Source: Desulfobacterales bacterium
GTDB lineage: Bacteria > Desulfobacterota > Desulfobacteria > Desulfobacterales > C00003060
Assembly: GCA_030629475.1 (NCBI GenBank)
Contig: DAOVOU010000034.1
Location: 1-10,578, forward strand
Direction: 5' to 3'
Length of the DNA: 10,578 nucleotides
The first letter of the stretch is position 1. Every line of letters begins with the position of its first letter. Below, in pieces: positions 1 to 7,248 of this stretch. The notes under the pieces are model-generated. The model saw only the letters and a program-made list of their open reading frames with translations. It made no database searches and was not told the origin of the DNA. The position numbers and the translations under genes were made by a program.

Positions 1-208
1 GGTTCACGGTTCACGGTTCAGGGTTGACAACCCCTGGCCCAGACCTGGTTGGTGAGCGTGATAGTCTCTCACGAACGTGTCGCGCCAGGGCGGGCTTTGA
101 ACCTATGAACTTTGAAGGGTGAACTTTCTTTATTGACGCGTCATCCTTTTGTTAACAGCCAGTTAGGGCTCTTCAACCGGGAACCGTGAACGTTGAACCG
201 CTTAACCC
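1..208. repeat. Inverted arrays of a 7-bp GTTCACG-like motif
   Basis: Bases 2-29 are four tandem 7-mers: GTTCACG, GTTCACG, GTTCAGG, GTTGACA. The reverse-complement motif recurs with the same 7-bp rhythm at about 96-127 (GAAC/GAAG-containing units) and again at 174-208. The layout is therefore one forward array facing two reverse arrays. Between the first two arrays, CCCTGGC (32-38) can pair with GCCAGGG (84-90), and GTGAG (52-56) with CTCAC (68-72), so the centre could fold into a nested stem. A short GGGTT-GAC-AACCC hairpin lies at 21-33. The element begins at the window edge and may extend to the left. No coding region is credible here. The function is unknown; it is best described as a dispersed, imperfect, palindromic repeat upstream of the kinase gene. 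Confidence 0.7.
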
Positions 209-222
209 AGGTATTAGCTTGT

Positions 223-228
223 GGAGGT
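223..228 (+). promoter_or_regulatory. Shine-Dalgarno of the hybrid kinase gene
   Basis: GGAGGT lies four bases before the ATG at 233. This is a strong ribosome binding site and it decides the start. The in-frame GTG at 221 would place the site inside the coding sequence, so ATG 233 is preferred. Confidence 0.8.
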
Positions 229-232
229 CACC

Positions 233-2179
233 ATGTCTTATGTGCCGAAGGTCTTGATAGTTGATGATGAAGCCCGCATGTGCGATAGCCTGAAGGTCTT
301 GTTAAGCAAACAGGGCTACGACGCACAAACAGCGTACAGTGGTAAAGAAGCTATAGAACATTTGGCCAAAGATAGTTTTGACCTTGTTCTTCTTGACATT
401 GTTATGCCGGATATGAGTGGTCATCAGATTATGGACTATATAAATAGCCAAAATCAGGAGACCTTGGTCGTCGTTATGACGGGGCATGCGTCTCTGGACT
501 CGGCCATAGAATCCTTGAGGAGGGGAGCGTACGATTATCTGAGAAAGCCCTTTGATTTTGAGCAACTTGAAAAAAGAGTCAAGAATGCCCTTAATCAGAA
601 TAAGTTGAAGCGGGAATATGAACTTGTCAACGGAAAGCTCGAGCTAACAGAAAAGCGATATCAATATCTGGTCAATGTCTCCCCAGATATAATTTATACC
701 CTCGATCATGAGGGAAAATTTACATTTATAAATGGTGCTGTTGAACCTCTGCTTGGCTACAAAAGCGAGCAGTTGATTGGCAAACATTATGCCTCCATTG
801 TCTTTGAACACGACATAGACAAAGCAAAAAATCATTTTAACGAAAGGAGAACCGGTGGACGTGCCGCTAAGGGCGTAGAATTAAGACTAAAATGTTCTGA
901 GAACCACAATACTCACGAGAGATGTTTGACGGCGGAATTAAAGGCCATGGGGATGTATGATAAAGCTGTCGGCCAACAAGACAAAAAGTTTATAGGAACC
1001 TACGGGGTGGCGAGAGATGTAACCGATCGCAAACGCCTTGAAGCCCAATTGCTCCAAGCCCAGAAGATGAAGGCCATTGGAACCCTTGCAGGTGGCATCG
1101 CCCATGACTTTAACAACCTGCTCATGGGTATCGAGGGACGGACCTCTTTGATGCTTCTGCATATCGATTCTGACCATCCCCATTTTGCCCACATCAAGGG
1201 GATACAGGATATGGTCGAAAGGGCGGCAGATCTTACCAAACAACTCTTAGGTTTTGCCAGGGGCGGCAAATACGAGGTCAGGCCCACCGACCTAAACGAG
1301 CTCATCAAGAAGTGTTCTGAGATGTTTGGTCGCACGAAGAAGGAGGTCAGGATCCACGGAAAATATCAGAAAGATATCTGGACGGTAGAGGTGGACCGGA
1401 CACAGATCGAGCAGGTGCTGTTAAACTTTTATGTGAATGCCTGGCAGGCCATGCCAGGGGGCGGAGACCTGTACATTCAAGCGGAAAATGTCAGGCTTGA
1501 CGAGGGCGAGGTCAGGCCTTTTGGGGCAAAGCCTGGCAATTACGTGAAGGTATCTGTGACCGACACCGGCGTTGGCATGGACGAAGAGACGCAACGGCGG
1601 ATATTTGAGCCCTTCTTTACCACCAAGGAGATGGGCAGGGGAACAGGCCTGGGGCTTGCTTCTGCTTACGGTATCATCAAGAATCACGGTGGAATCATAA
1701 ATGTTTACAGTAAAAAGGGTGATGGGGCAACCTTTAACATTTACCTGCCTGCAGCAGATGCACTGATCAGTGAGCAGAGCCTAGAAGAGAGAGAGAAAGA
1801 GATTCATGAAGGACACGAAACGGTCTTGCTTGTAGACGATGAGGATATGATTATTGATGTTGGCCAGGAAATGCTAACAGCAGCGGGCTATGACGTCTTG
1901 TCGGCTAGAGGAGGCAAAGAAGCCGTAGAGGTCTATAAGAAAAACAAGGACAAGGTTGATATCATCATCCTGGATATGGTCATGCCGGACATGGGTGGCG
2001 GTGATGTCTATGACACACTGAGGGAGATCAACCCGGACATAAAGGTGCTTCTTTCAAGCGGATACAGCATTAGCGGCCAGGCCACCGAGATACTGGAGCG
2101 TGGTTGTAATGGCTTTATTCAGAAGCCCTTCAATATAAGGCGGCTGTCTCAAAGGATAAGAGAAATCCTCGATAGCTAA
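233..2179 (+). CDS. Hybrid sensor histidine kinase, REC-PAS-HisKA-HATPase-REC
   Basis: A 648-residue cytoplasmic two-component signalling protein with no membrane segment or signal peptide. An N-terminal receiver domain (about 5-120) has the acidic pocket D11/D12, phosphoacceptor D55, T83 and K105. A PAS domain follows (about 141-267; starts near YLVNVSPDIIY and ends in the usual DVTDRK). The HisKA dimerisation domain contains phosphoacceptor H291 in GGIAHDFNN. The ATPase domain shows the N box (N398, N402), DTGVGM (444-449), FEPFFTTK (458-465) and GRGTGLGLA (468-476). A second receiver (about 529-645) has D535/D536, phosphoacceptor D581 and K631. All catalytic residues appear intact, so phosphotransfer within or between molecules is plausible. 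There is no DNA-binding output domain, so a separate response regulator or Hpt protein is expected elsewhere. The ligand sensed by the PAS domain cannot be read from sequence. The start was chosen from the Shine-Dalgarno at 223-228. Confidence 0.95.
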   Translation: MSYVPKVLIVDDEARMCDSLKVLLSKQGYDAQTAYSGKEAIEHLAKDSFDLVLLDIVMPDMSGHQIMDYINSQNQETLVVVMTGHASLDSAIESLRRGAYDYLRKPFDFEQLEKRVKNALNQNKLKREYELVNGKLELTEKRYQYLVNVSPDIIYTLDHEGKFTFINGAVEPLLGYKSEQLIGKHYASIVFEHDIDKAKNHFNERRTGGRAAKGVELRLKCSENHNTHERCLTAELKAMGMYDKAVGQQDKKFIGTYGVARDVTDRKRLEAQLLQAQKMKAIGTLAGGIAHDFNNLLMGIEGRTSLMLLHIDSDHPHFAHIKGIQDMVERAADLTKQLLGFARGGKYEVRPTDLNELIKKCSEMFGRTKKEVRIHGKYQKDIWTVEVDRTQIEQVLLNFYVNAWQAMPGGGDLYIQAENVRLDEGEVRPFGAKPGNYVKVSVTDTGVGMDEETQRRIFEPFFTTKEMGRGTGLGLASAYGIIKNHGGIINVYSKKGDGATFNIYLPAADALISEQSLEEREKEIHEGHETVLLVDDEDMIIDVGQEMLTAAGYDVLSARGGKEAVEVYKKNKDKVDIIILDMVMPDMGGGDVYDTLREINPDIKVLLSSGYSISGQATEILERGCNGFIQKPFNIRRLSQRIREILDS

Positions 2180-2332
2180 CAGGACATCTGGGCTTTGCCC
2201 CAATTGGAGCACCCAAAACACTCCATTCTTCAATTTTGTTCCTCCGCTTTACGTGATCGTGAAAGATTCAGCCCGTCGTATCCGTACAGCCCGTCTTTGT
2301 GCCAGGCTCTTCGACCGAGCAGTTCTTATAGA

Positions 2333-3319
2333 ATGACGGAAAAAATACTGGTCATTCATCCAGGGGCCCTGGGGGATCTGGTTCTTAGCTTTCCAGTACT
2401 TGTGTCCTTGAAGCATGAAAAGAAAGCCTCTGTGGCTCTTTTGTCTTCAAGTGAAGTGGGAAAGATCGCACACGAGTTGAATGTAGTGGATGCGCATTTT
2501 TCTCTTGAGAGCGCCCGCTTCTCTTCCCTGTTTCACGAAGAGATGACACCGGTTGTCAAAGAGTTCATAAATGATTACGATACAATAATCTTGCTCAGTT
2601 CTTCAGACGCCGTCGAGGGTCACCTCAGGCAAAACCACAGCGGAAAAGTATACAAAATAAGCCCCCGGCCTCCGGTTCAGGAGGAGACTCATGTGGCCCT
2701 CTATATGATGAGGCAGATGCAGGCTAAGGGGTTATTGGAGGATTGCGGAGTGCGGAGTGCGGAGTGCGGAATGAGGGAACCGGTGTTGGCGTCTTGTGGC
2801 CAGGTTATCGATCAAATCAAAAGTCTGCGAGATAAGAACTTGATTATCATGCACCCTGGCGCGGGCAGTCCAAGGAAACGATGGCCGCTGGAAAGTTTTG
2901 TTCGGGTGGCTGCAATCATTAGGGGAATGAATCTTGGCGAATTGGTCTTTGTTGTGGGGCCGGCGGAATCAGACCTGACGCCGTTTATCAAAGCCCGGGC
3001 AAAAGAATGCTTTCGGGTATATGAAGTCTACGATCTTTCTTACCTAACGGCCTTGGTTCGGCAGGCAAGATGTTTTGTTGGCAATGATTCTGGCGCGACC
3101 CATCTTGCCGCCTTTATGGGGACTCCTACGGTGGCCATCTTCGGGCCTTCCAGCCCCAAGAGATGGTCGCCGGTGGGTCGTGCGACAAAGGTTCTTAGAG
3201 GCGTGGCGGACTGCGCCCCCTGCTTTGAAATAGATGCAGTCAATTGTGAAGACCCTCAGTGCCTAAATGGGGTATCCGTGGACATGGTTCTCGACGCTGT
3301 CAGGGAGATAACTCTGTGA
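2333..3319 (+). CDS. Glycosyltransferase family 9 (LPS heptosyltransferase-like)
   Basis: A 328-residue GT-B enzyme of the ADP-heptose:LPS heptosyltransferase family (WaaC/WaaF/WaaQ type), which transfers a sugar, typically heptose, to lipopolysaccharide core on the cytoplasmic face of the inner membrane. The N-terminal Rossmann domain begins ILVIHPGALGDLVLS, with D15 at the position of the family's catalytic aspartate. The C-terminal domain has HPGAGSPRKRWP (174-185), VGNDSGATHLAA (249-260) and FGPSSPKRWSP (270-280). A cysteine cluster (C294, C297, C305, C310) matches the tail seen in many WaaF-like proteins. The reading frame is open further upstream to a TTG at 2195, but those 46 residues resemble no family member; MTEKILVIHP is the normal N-terminus. 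No good Shine-Dalgarno precedes ATG 2333. Residues 138-147 are encoded by a 7-bp tandem repeat in the interdomain region. The exact acceptor and donor sugar are not determined. Confidence 0.9.
   Translation: MTEKILVIHPGALGDLVLSFPVLVSLKHEKKASVALLSSSEVGKIAHELNVVDAHFSLESARFSSLFHEEMTPVVKEFINDYDTIILLSSSDAVEGHLRQNHSGKVYKISPRPPVQEETHVALYMMRQMQAKGLLEDCGVRSAECGMREPVLASCGQVIDQIKSLRDKNLIIMHPGAGSPRKRWPLESFVRVAAIIRGMNLGELVFVVGPAESDLTPFIKARAKECFRVYEVYDLSYLTALVRQARCFVGNDSGATHLAAFMGTPTVAIFGPSSPKRWSPVGRATKVLRGVADCAPCFEIDAVNCEDPQCLNGVSVDMVLDAVREITL
2745..2772 (+). repeat. Tandem 7-bp repeat (GCGGAGT x4) inside a coding region
   Basis: Four contiguous 7-mers occur: GCGGAGT three times, then GCGGAAT. They encode CGVRSAECGM of the glycosyltransferase without breaking its frame. 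Because the unit is 7 bp, three units are needed to return to the same codon phase, so gain or loss of a single unit would shift the frame. The position is between the two Rossmann domains, where family members vary in length. Confidence 0.85.
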
Positions 3320-3373
3320 CTCAAGATCAAACACCTGAAAAAGCAATCATCTTTATGAATGCTGAGGAGAGAA

Positions 3374-4324
3374 ATGGAGGATTCAGATAAGGATCAATTC
3401 CTGGATAAATTTATAGGATCGGCCATGGGAACGTTTGTGGGGGACGCTTTGGGTGAGCCTGTGGAAGGTTGGCCTCACGGGGCGATTTATAGTCAGTTCG
3501 GTCTCCTTGATACCATGATCCGGGAAGAAGGGCACTACACGGATGATACGCAGATGATGATAGGGATCTTGGAGACCCTGGTAGAAAAAGGAAGGTTCGA
3601 TCCTGCGGTATGTGCCAGGAAATTCAAAGAAAACTTTGATCCCGGCCGCGGCTATGGCCGACGCATCTTTGGCGTTGTGGAAAGGATCAGGCAGGGGATT
3701 CCCTGGGACCAGGTGGGCACAGACAGTTTTGGCAATGGTGGTGCTATGAGAATAGCCCCTATTGGCTGCTTTTACAACGCTGATCTGGAAGCAATCAAAG
3801 CAAACGCCATCTTAAATGCCCGAATCACGCACAACCATCCTGAAGGACTGGCCGGTGCTGTGGCGCAGGCTACGGCCGTGGGCCTGGCATTTCAACACGG
3901 CCTGTCAAGTGGGCCGATTGAAGTGGAGAAGTTTTTGGACAGCATCACAGCCCAGGTGACAGATATAGACAAGGGATTCGGCGAGGCTCTTGATGGAATC
4001 AAGTCGATCCCTCGAGGTTCCATGCTTGAGGTAATTGAGGCTATTGCTTCCCGGTATAACCTGAGCCTGAGGGCCATCGAGTCCGTGCCAGCCGCTATCG
4101 GGGCCTTTGTATTGACTGATAGCTTCCGGGATGCGGTGGTCTTAGCAGTTAACCTGGGTGGAGATACTGATACTATCGGCGCCATGGCAGGGGCTATCGC
4201 TGGTGCCTGTTACGGGTATGGCCGGATACCAGAAGAGTGGCTAAACCCCCTGGAAAACGGGGAGAAGGGACGGGATTATGTGATTGATTGCGTAAAACGT
4301 ATTGTTCCGTTATTGTTGCATTAA
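3374..4324 (+). CDS. ADP-ribosylglycohydrolase (DraG/ARH family)
   Basis: A 316-residue member of the all-alpha, two-Mg2+ ADP-ribosylglycohydrolase family, whose characterised members remove ADP-ribose from arginine or other acceptors. Metal and substrate motifs are present in order: GTFVGDALGEP (19-29), YTDDTQ (55-60, with D57 and D58 as expected metal ligands), GNGGAMRIAPIG (120-131), ITHNHPEGLAGAV (151-163) and the C-terminal GGDTDTIGAMAGAIAG (262-277, with D264, D266 and T267 as expected ligands). Length is typical. ATG 3374 was chosen because GAGGAGA (3364-3370) lies just upstream; ATGs at 3355 and 3359 have no such site. It starts 54 bases after the glycosyltransferase. No ADP-ribosyltransferase or nitrogenase gene is visible nearby, so the substrate is unknown; it could be a DraG-like protein-arginine hydrolase or a small-molecule enzyme. 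Confidence 0.92.
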   Translation: MEDSDKDQFLDKFIGSAMGTFVGDALGEPVEGWPHGAIYSQFGLLDTMIREEGHYTDDTQMMIGILETLVEKGRFDPAVCARKFKENFDPGRGYGRRIFGVVERIRQGIPWDQVGTDSFGNGGAMRIAPIGCFYNADLEAIKANAILNARITHNHPEGLAGAVAQATAVGLAFQHGLSSGPIEVEKFLDSITAQVTDIDKGFGEALDGIKSIPRGSMLEVIEAIASRYNLSLRAIESVPAAIGAFVLTDSFRDAVVLAVNLGGDTDTIGAMAGAIAGACYGYGRIPEEWLNPLENGEKGRDYVIDCVKRIVPLLLH

Positions 4325-4372
4325 AGTTGCTTTGCCTTCGTGCTGGCGCAAGAGTTCAGGAGTTGATTTACT

Positions 4373-4726
4373 ATGACCACACACAAGGAAGAAGACCATC
4401 GTCCGTGGGGCTACTACCAGGTCTATGCTGATGAGCCGGACCACAAGGTCAAGCGGATCGTTGTTTACCCTGGTAAACGCTTGAGTCTCCAGCGGCACCG
4501 CCGCCGCGCTGAACACTGGTACATCCTGAACGGAGAAGCAATTGTGACACGGGATGATGAAGAACTACACCTTAAGGCGGGGGAAGCGGTTGATATCCCC
4601 CGCGGGGCCGTCCACCGCGTCATGAATCCTACAACGGAGGATATGGCATTCATTGAGGTGCAGACCGGTGATTATTTTGGTGAGGATGATATTGAACGGC
4701 TGGAGGATGATTTTGGGCGAATATAA
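4373..4726 (+). CDS. Stand-alone cupin, type II phosphomannose isomerase domain
   Basis: A 117-residue single-cupin protein matching the C-terminal isomerase domain of bifunctional mannose-6-phosphate isomerase/mannose-1-phosphate guanylyltransferases (AlgA/ManC/XanB type). The domain interconverts fructose-6-phosphate and mannose-6-phosphate. Visible motifs are RPWGYYQVY (10-18), PGKRLSLQRHRRRAEHWYIL (33-52) with likely metal ligands Q40, H42 and E47 or H48, then G54, and IPRGAVHRVMNP (75-86) with H81. The guanylyltransferase half is a separate gene downstream (4889-5968), so the usual fusion is split and the gene order reversed. AGGAG at 4358-4362 is a plausible ribosome binding site ten bases before the ATG. 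The gene begins 48 bases after the ADP-ribosylglycohydrolase. Isomerase activity is inferred; some lone cupins of this class may be non-catalytic. Confidence 0.88.
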   Translation: MTTHKEEDHRPWGYYQVYADEPDHKVKRIVVYPGKRLSLQRHRRRAEHWYILNGEAIVTRDDEELHLKAGEAVDIPRGAVHRVMNPTTEDMAFIEVQTGDYFGEDDIERLEDDFGRI

Positions 4727-4744
4727 GGGAAGAGGAAAAAAATA

Positions 4745-4828
4745 ATTTACCGCAGAGGACGCAGAGAGCGCAGAGAAAAAATATAATAAATTCATTAGCC
4801 TGCGGTCTCCGTGTGCTCTGCGGTAAAT
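4745..4828. repeat. Palindromic element with 9-bp periodic CGCAGAG units
   Basis: ATTTACCGCAGAG (4745-4757) is the exact reverse complement of CTCTGCGGTAAAT (4816-4828). The left arm carries CGCAGAG three times at 9-bp spacing (4751, 4760, 4769). The right arm carries degenerate units of the same rhythm on the other strand. Beyond the perfect 13 bp, about 12 of the next 18 positions still pair. The centre is A/T-rich (about 4776-4798). It resembles a small MITE-like or REP-like element. As RNA it would form a long imperfect hairpin between the cupin and guanylyltransferase genes, and so could attenuate or stabilise the transcript; that is inference. No U-run follows, so a standard terminator is unlikely. 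Confidence 0.8.
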
Positions 4829-4888
4829 ATTAACAACTCCGCTTTGGGTATATTATTTATTGCCGATTACCTGACAGGAAACTTGAAC

Positions 4889-5968
4889 ATGACGGAACAA
4901 AAAATAGACCTGGTTGTAGTTATCATGGCCGGAGGGATGGGCACAAGATTCTGGCCGTTGAGTACGGAAAGAATACCCAAGCAATTTCTTAACCTGTTTG
5001 GTGATCGCACCTTGTTACAAAAGAGCTTTGACCGCGTTTCGAATCTTGTTCCTCCTGAGCGGATACTGGTTTTAACCAATGTGGCCTTTATCTCAATGGT
5101 AAAGGAGCAGCTTCCCCAAATTCCGGTCGAAAATATTATCGGGGAGCCCATAAGGCGTGATACTGCTGCTGCGGTAAGCCTTGCTGCGGTGCTGTGTCGC
5201 AGACGTTTTGGCAACCCGGTCATAGCAACACTGACAGCGGATCACCTGATCGAGCCTGTTGTTCTATTCCGGAAGACCCTGCTTTCAGCGGCCCGCAGGG
5301 CAATTGATGATAATGTCCTCTACACATTCGGCATTGAGCCGACCTACCCGGCTACGGGTTACGGGTACCTGGAACGCGGTATGCAAATTGCCGATGACGA
5401 TGGGATTGAACATTTCCGGCTCGTTCGTTTCAAGGAGAAGCCGGATCTGGAAACAGCCCGCCGGTACATTGAGTCGGGCAAATTTTACTGGAACTCTGGT
5501 ATGTTTGTGTGGACCGCAAATGCTATCTTGAAAGAGATCGAGATGCACCTGCCAGACCATGCGAAAGTCCTTTCCCATGCGGCTACCTTTGATCAGACGC
5601 CACAGTGGGATCAAGCCCTCAAGGCGGCATTCGAGTCGCTTCATGCTGTGTCAATCGACTTTGGAGTGATGGAGAAGGCGCAAAATGTGTGTTGTGTGGC
5701 ATCCAGGTTTTCCTGGAGTGATGTGGGGGGGTGGTTGGCACTGAAAAGCTACCTGCCCGAGGATGAAGCAGGAAACCGCTGTAGAGGGAAGGCTGTGACG
5801 CTGGATGCAACAGACAACCTGGTCTTCTGCGAAGATCCCAGGGAGACCATGGTTCTGATCGGGGTCAAAGACCTCGTGATCGTTCGGGCAGGATCAAAGA
5901 CTTTGGTTACTCACAAGGATCGCACTGAGGATCTAAAAAAGCTTGTTCAGGCTATGGAAAACAAATAA
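4889..5968 (+). CDS. manC: Mannose-1-phosphate guanylyltransferase
   Basis: A 359-residue nucleotidyltransferase that makes GDP-mannose from mannose-1-phosphate and GTP, the activated donor for mannose, and after modification fucose or rhamnose, in surface polysaccharides. The N-terminal signature AGGMGTRFWPLSTERIPKQF (14-33) binds nucleotide and holds the conserved R and K. GEPIRRDTAAAVSLAA (85-100), TADHLIEP (116-123), FKEKPDLETARRYIESGKFY (181-200) and WNSGMF (201-206) are family motifs, followed by SRFSWSDVGGW. The C-terminus lacks the fused cupin isomerase domain seen in type II enzymes. The frame is open upstream to a GTG at 4811, but that lies within the palindromic repeat; ATG 4889, preceded by AGGAA at 4876-4880, gives the normal N-terminus. 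The gap to the next gene is only 11 bases. Confidence 0.94.
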   Translation: MTEQKIDLVVVIMAGGMGTRFWPLSTERIPKQFLNLFGDRTLLQKSFDRVSNLVPPERILVLTNVAFISMVKEQLPQIPVENIIGEPIRRDTAAAVSLAAVLCRRRFGNPVIATLTADHLIEPVVLFRKTLLSAARRAIDDNVLYTFGIEPTYPATGYGYLERGMQIADDDGIEHFRLVRFKEKPDLETARRYIESGKFYWNSGMFVWTANAILKEIEMHLPDHAKVLSHAATFDQTPQWDQALKAAFESLHAVSIDFGVMEKAQNVCCVASRFSWSDVGGWLALKSYLPEDEAGNRCRGKAVTLDATDNLVFCEDPRETMVLIGVKDLVIVRAGSKTLVTHKDRTEDLKKLVQAMENK

Positions 5969-5974
5969 GGGAGG
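5969..5974 (+). promoter_or_regulatory. Shine-Dalgarno of the first CNNM-type gene
   Basis: GGGAGG directly follows the manC stop codon. Two TTG codons lie downstream, at 5977 and 5980. The second has the better spacing of five bases and is chosen as the start; the first would be only two bases away. Confidence 0.65.
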
Positions 5975-5979
5975 TTTTG

Positions 5980-7248
5980 TTGGGCGACCCCTCGTTGAGT
6001 GAGATACTTCTGCTGGCACTCCTGATTTTCTTACTCCTCTGTTCAGGTTGCTTCTCTGCAACGGAGACAGCGCTCTTTTCTTTGAACCGTGTTGAGCGCC
6101 GTCGTCTCAAGGAGGACAAATCGGCCCGCTCGCAACTTATTGCGAGGGCGTTGCAGCGGCCTCGTGAGTTGCTTTCAACGGTCCTCTTTGGAAACACGCT
6201 GATCAATGTGGCCACATCGGCAACAGCAACGCTCCTCTTCCAGAGGCTTCTCCAGGCGCACAGCCTCATGGCAGCCATTGTGGTAGACACCCTCCTGGTC
6301 CTTTTCATTGGCGAGATCATTCCGAAGACAATCGCAGTAAATCAGGCAATACCTTTGTCGCGTGCTGCCATTAAGCCACTCCATTTTTTCGCAAAGCTCT
6401 CCCGTCCGGTGGTAGGCATATTTGACCGTCTGGCCCGCTGGATTCTACGGGTTCTCAAAGTACCCGAAGAAGCGGGCGGGGCCCTCAGCCCATCGGAGCT
6501 GGAGGTGCTGTTCGAGGAAGCAGGCCGGAAAAAGACGATCACGGCAGAAGAGCGGCGCATCGCACGCAACATCATGCGCTTCTCGGAAACAACGGCAGAG
6601 GAGATCATGACGCCTCGCGTGGATGTTATAGCCGCTCCTTTGGGCGCCGCCCGTGAGGGGTTGGAGCAGGTGATGATTGAAGCCCGCCATTCGCGGATAC
6701 CGATCTATGAGGAGGGCGTTGATCATATTGTCGGCTTCGTAAGCACCAAGGAATTTTTCCTCAATCCCGACCGCGAGATCCGTGAACTCCTCAAACCGGT
6801 TGCCATCTTTCCGGAAGGTGCGAGGATTCCCGGGGTTTTTCGTTACATGCAAAGGAATTTTCTCAATATGGCAGTGATCGTGAACGAGTACGGCGTCACC
6901 TCCGGGATTGTGACCATGGAGGATCTCGTCGAGGAGATCGTCGGCGAAATCTATGACGAGTACGAGAAGGCGGAGGAACTCATTCGGCCCGTTGGCCCGG
7001 ATGAGTGGCTCGTGCTTTGTCGCGCCCCCATCGAAGAGGTTAATGAGGCATGCGGCCTGAACCTTCCCGAGGTAGACTCCGTGACGCTGAACGGATATCT
7101 CTGTGACCAGTTCGGAGAGATTCCTGGCCCGGGACAGACCATTGAGCGAAATGGTGCGCGTTTTACCATCGTGGAGTCCAAGCGGAGACGAATCGTGAGC
7201 TGTCAAATCAAACTGCTTGATGAGGAGTCGGCAGCAGATGATGCTTGA
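5980..7248 (+). CDS. CNNM/CorC-type membrane protein with CBS pair (first paralog)
   Basis: A 422-residue inner-membrane protein of the HlyC/CorC (TlyC, UPF0053) family, now linked to Mg2+ or other divalent cation efflux through the CNNM fold. The N-terminal DUF21/CNNM domain (about 1-190) opens with a hydrophobic helix (about 6-25), then the conserved SATETALFSL. A further hydrophobic segment ends in the conserved GEIIPKTIA (about 110-118). A CBS pair follows (about 205-325: IMTPRVDVIA, SRIPIYEEGVDHIVGFVSTKEF, then NMAVIVNEYGVTSGIVTMED). An acidic EEIVGEIYDEYE segment leads into the C-terminal CorC_HlyC domain. The start is a TTG, 5980 rather than 5977, judged by the ribosome binding site. 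It lies 11 bases after manC and overlaps the next paralog by 11 bases, so the genes are probably co-transcribed. The older label hemolysin is unlikely to describe its role. Confidence 0.92.
   Translation: MGDPSLSEILLLALLIFLLLCSGCFSATETALFSLNRVERRRLKEDKSARSQLIARALQRPRELLSTVLFGNTLINVATSATATLLFQRLLQAHSLMAAIVVDTLLVLFIGEIIPKTIAVNQAIPLSRAAIKPLHFFAKLSRPVVGIFDRLARWILRVLKVPEEAGGALSPSELEVLFEEAGRKKTITAEERRIARNIMRFSETTAEEIMTPRVDVIAAPLGAAREGLEQVMIEARHSRIPIYEEGVDHIVGFVSTKEFFLNPDREIRELLKPVAIFPEGARIPGVFRYMQRNFLNMAVIVNEYGVTSGIVTMEDLVEEIVGEIYDEYEKAEELIRPVGPDEWLVLCRAPIEEVNEACGLNLPEVDSVTLNGYLCDQFGEIPGPGQTIERNGARFTIVESKRRRIVSCQIKLLDEESAADDA

Noticed and set aside
133..161. Possible sigma-70 promoter starting with TTGACG at 133
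   Set aside because: No acceptable -10 box is found at the right spacing, so no promoter is claimed.
1..208. CRISPR array
   Set aside because: The units are 7 bp, contiguous and degenerate, with no spacers of uniform length and no cas genes.
2189..2202. Small TGGGC-GCCC hairpin after the kinase gene
   Set aside because: The stem is short and no T-run follows, so it is not supported as a terminator.
2195..2332. N-terminal extension of the glycosyltransferase frame from a TTG
   Set aside because: The 46 extra residues look like translated non-coding sequence, and the family N-terminus begins at the ATG at 2333.
4811..4888. Upstream GTG start for manC
   Set aside because: It lies in the right arm of the palindromic repeat and adds 26 residues not expected ahead of the nucleotide-binding motif.
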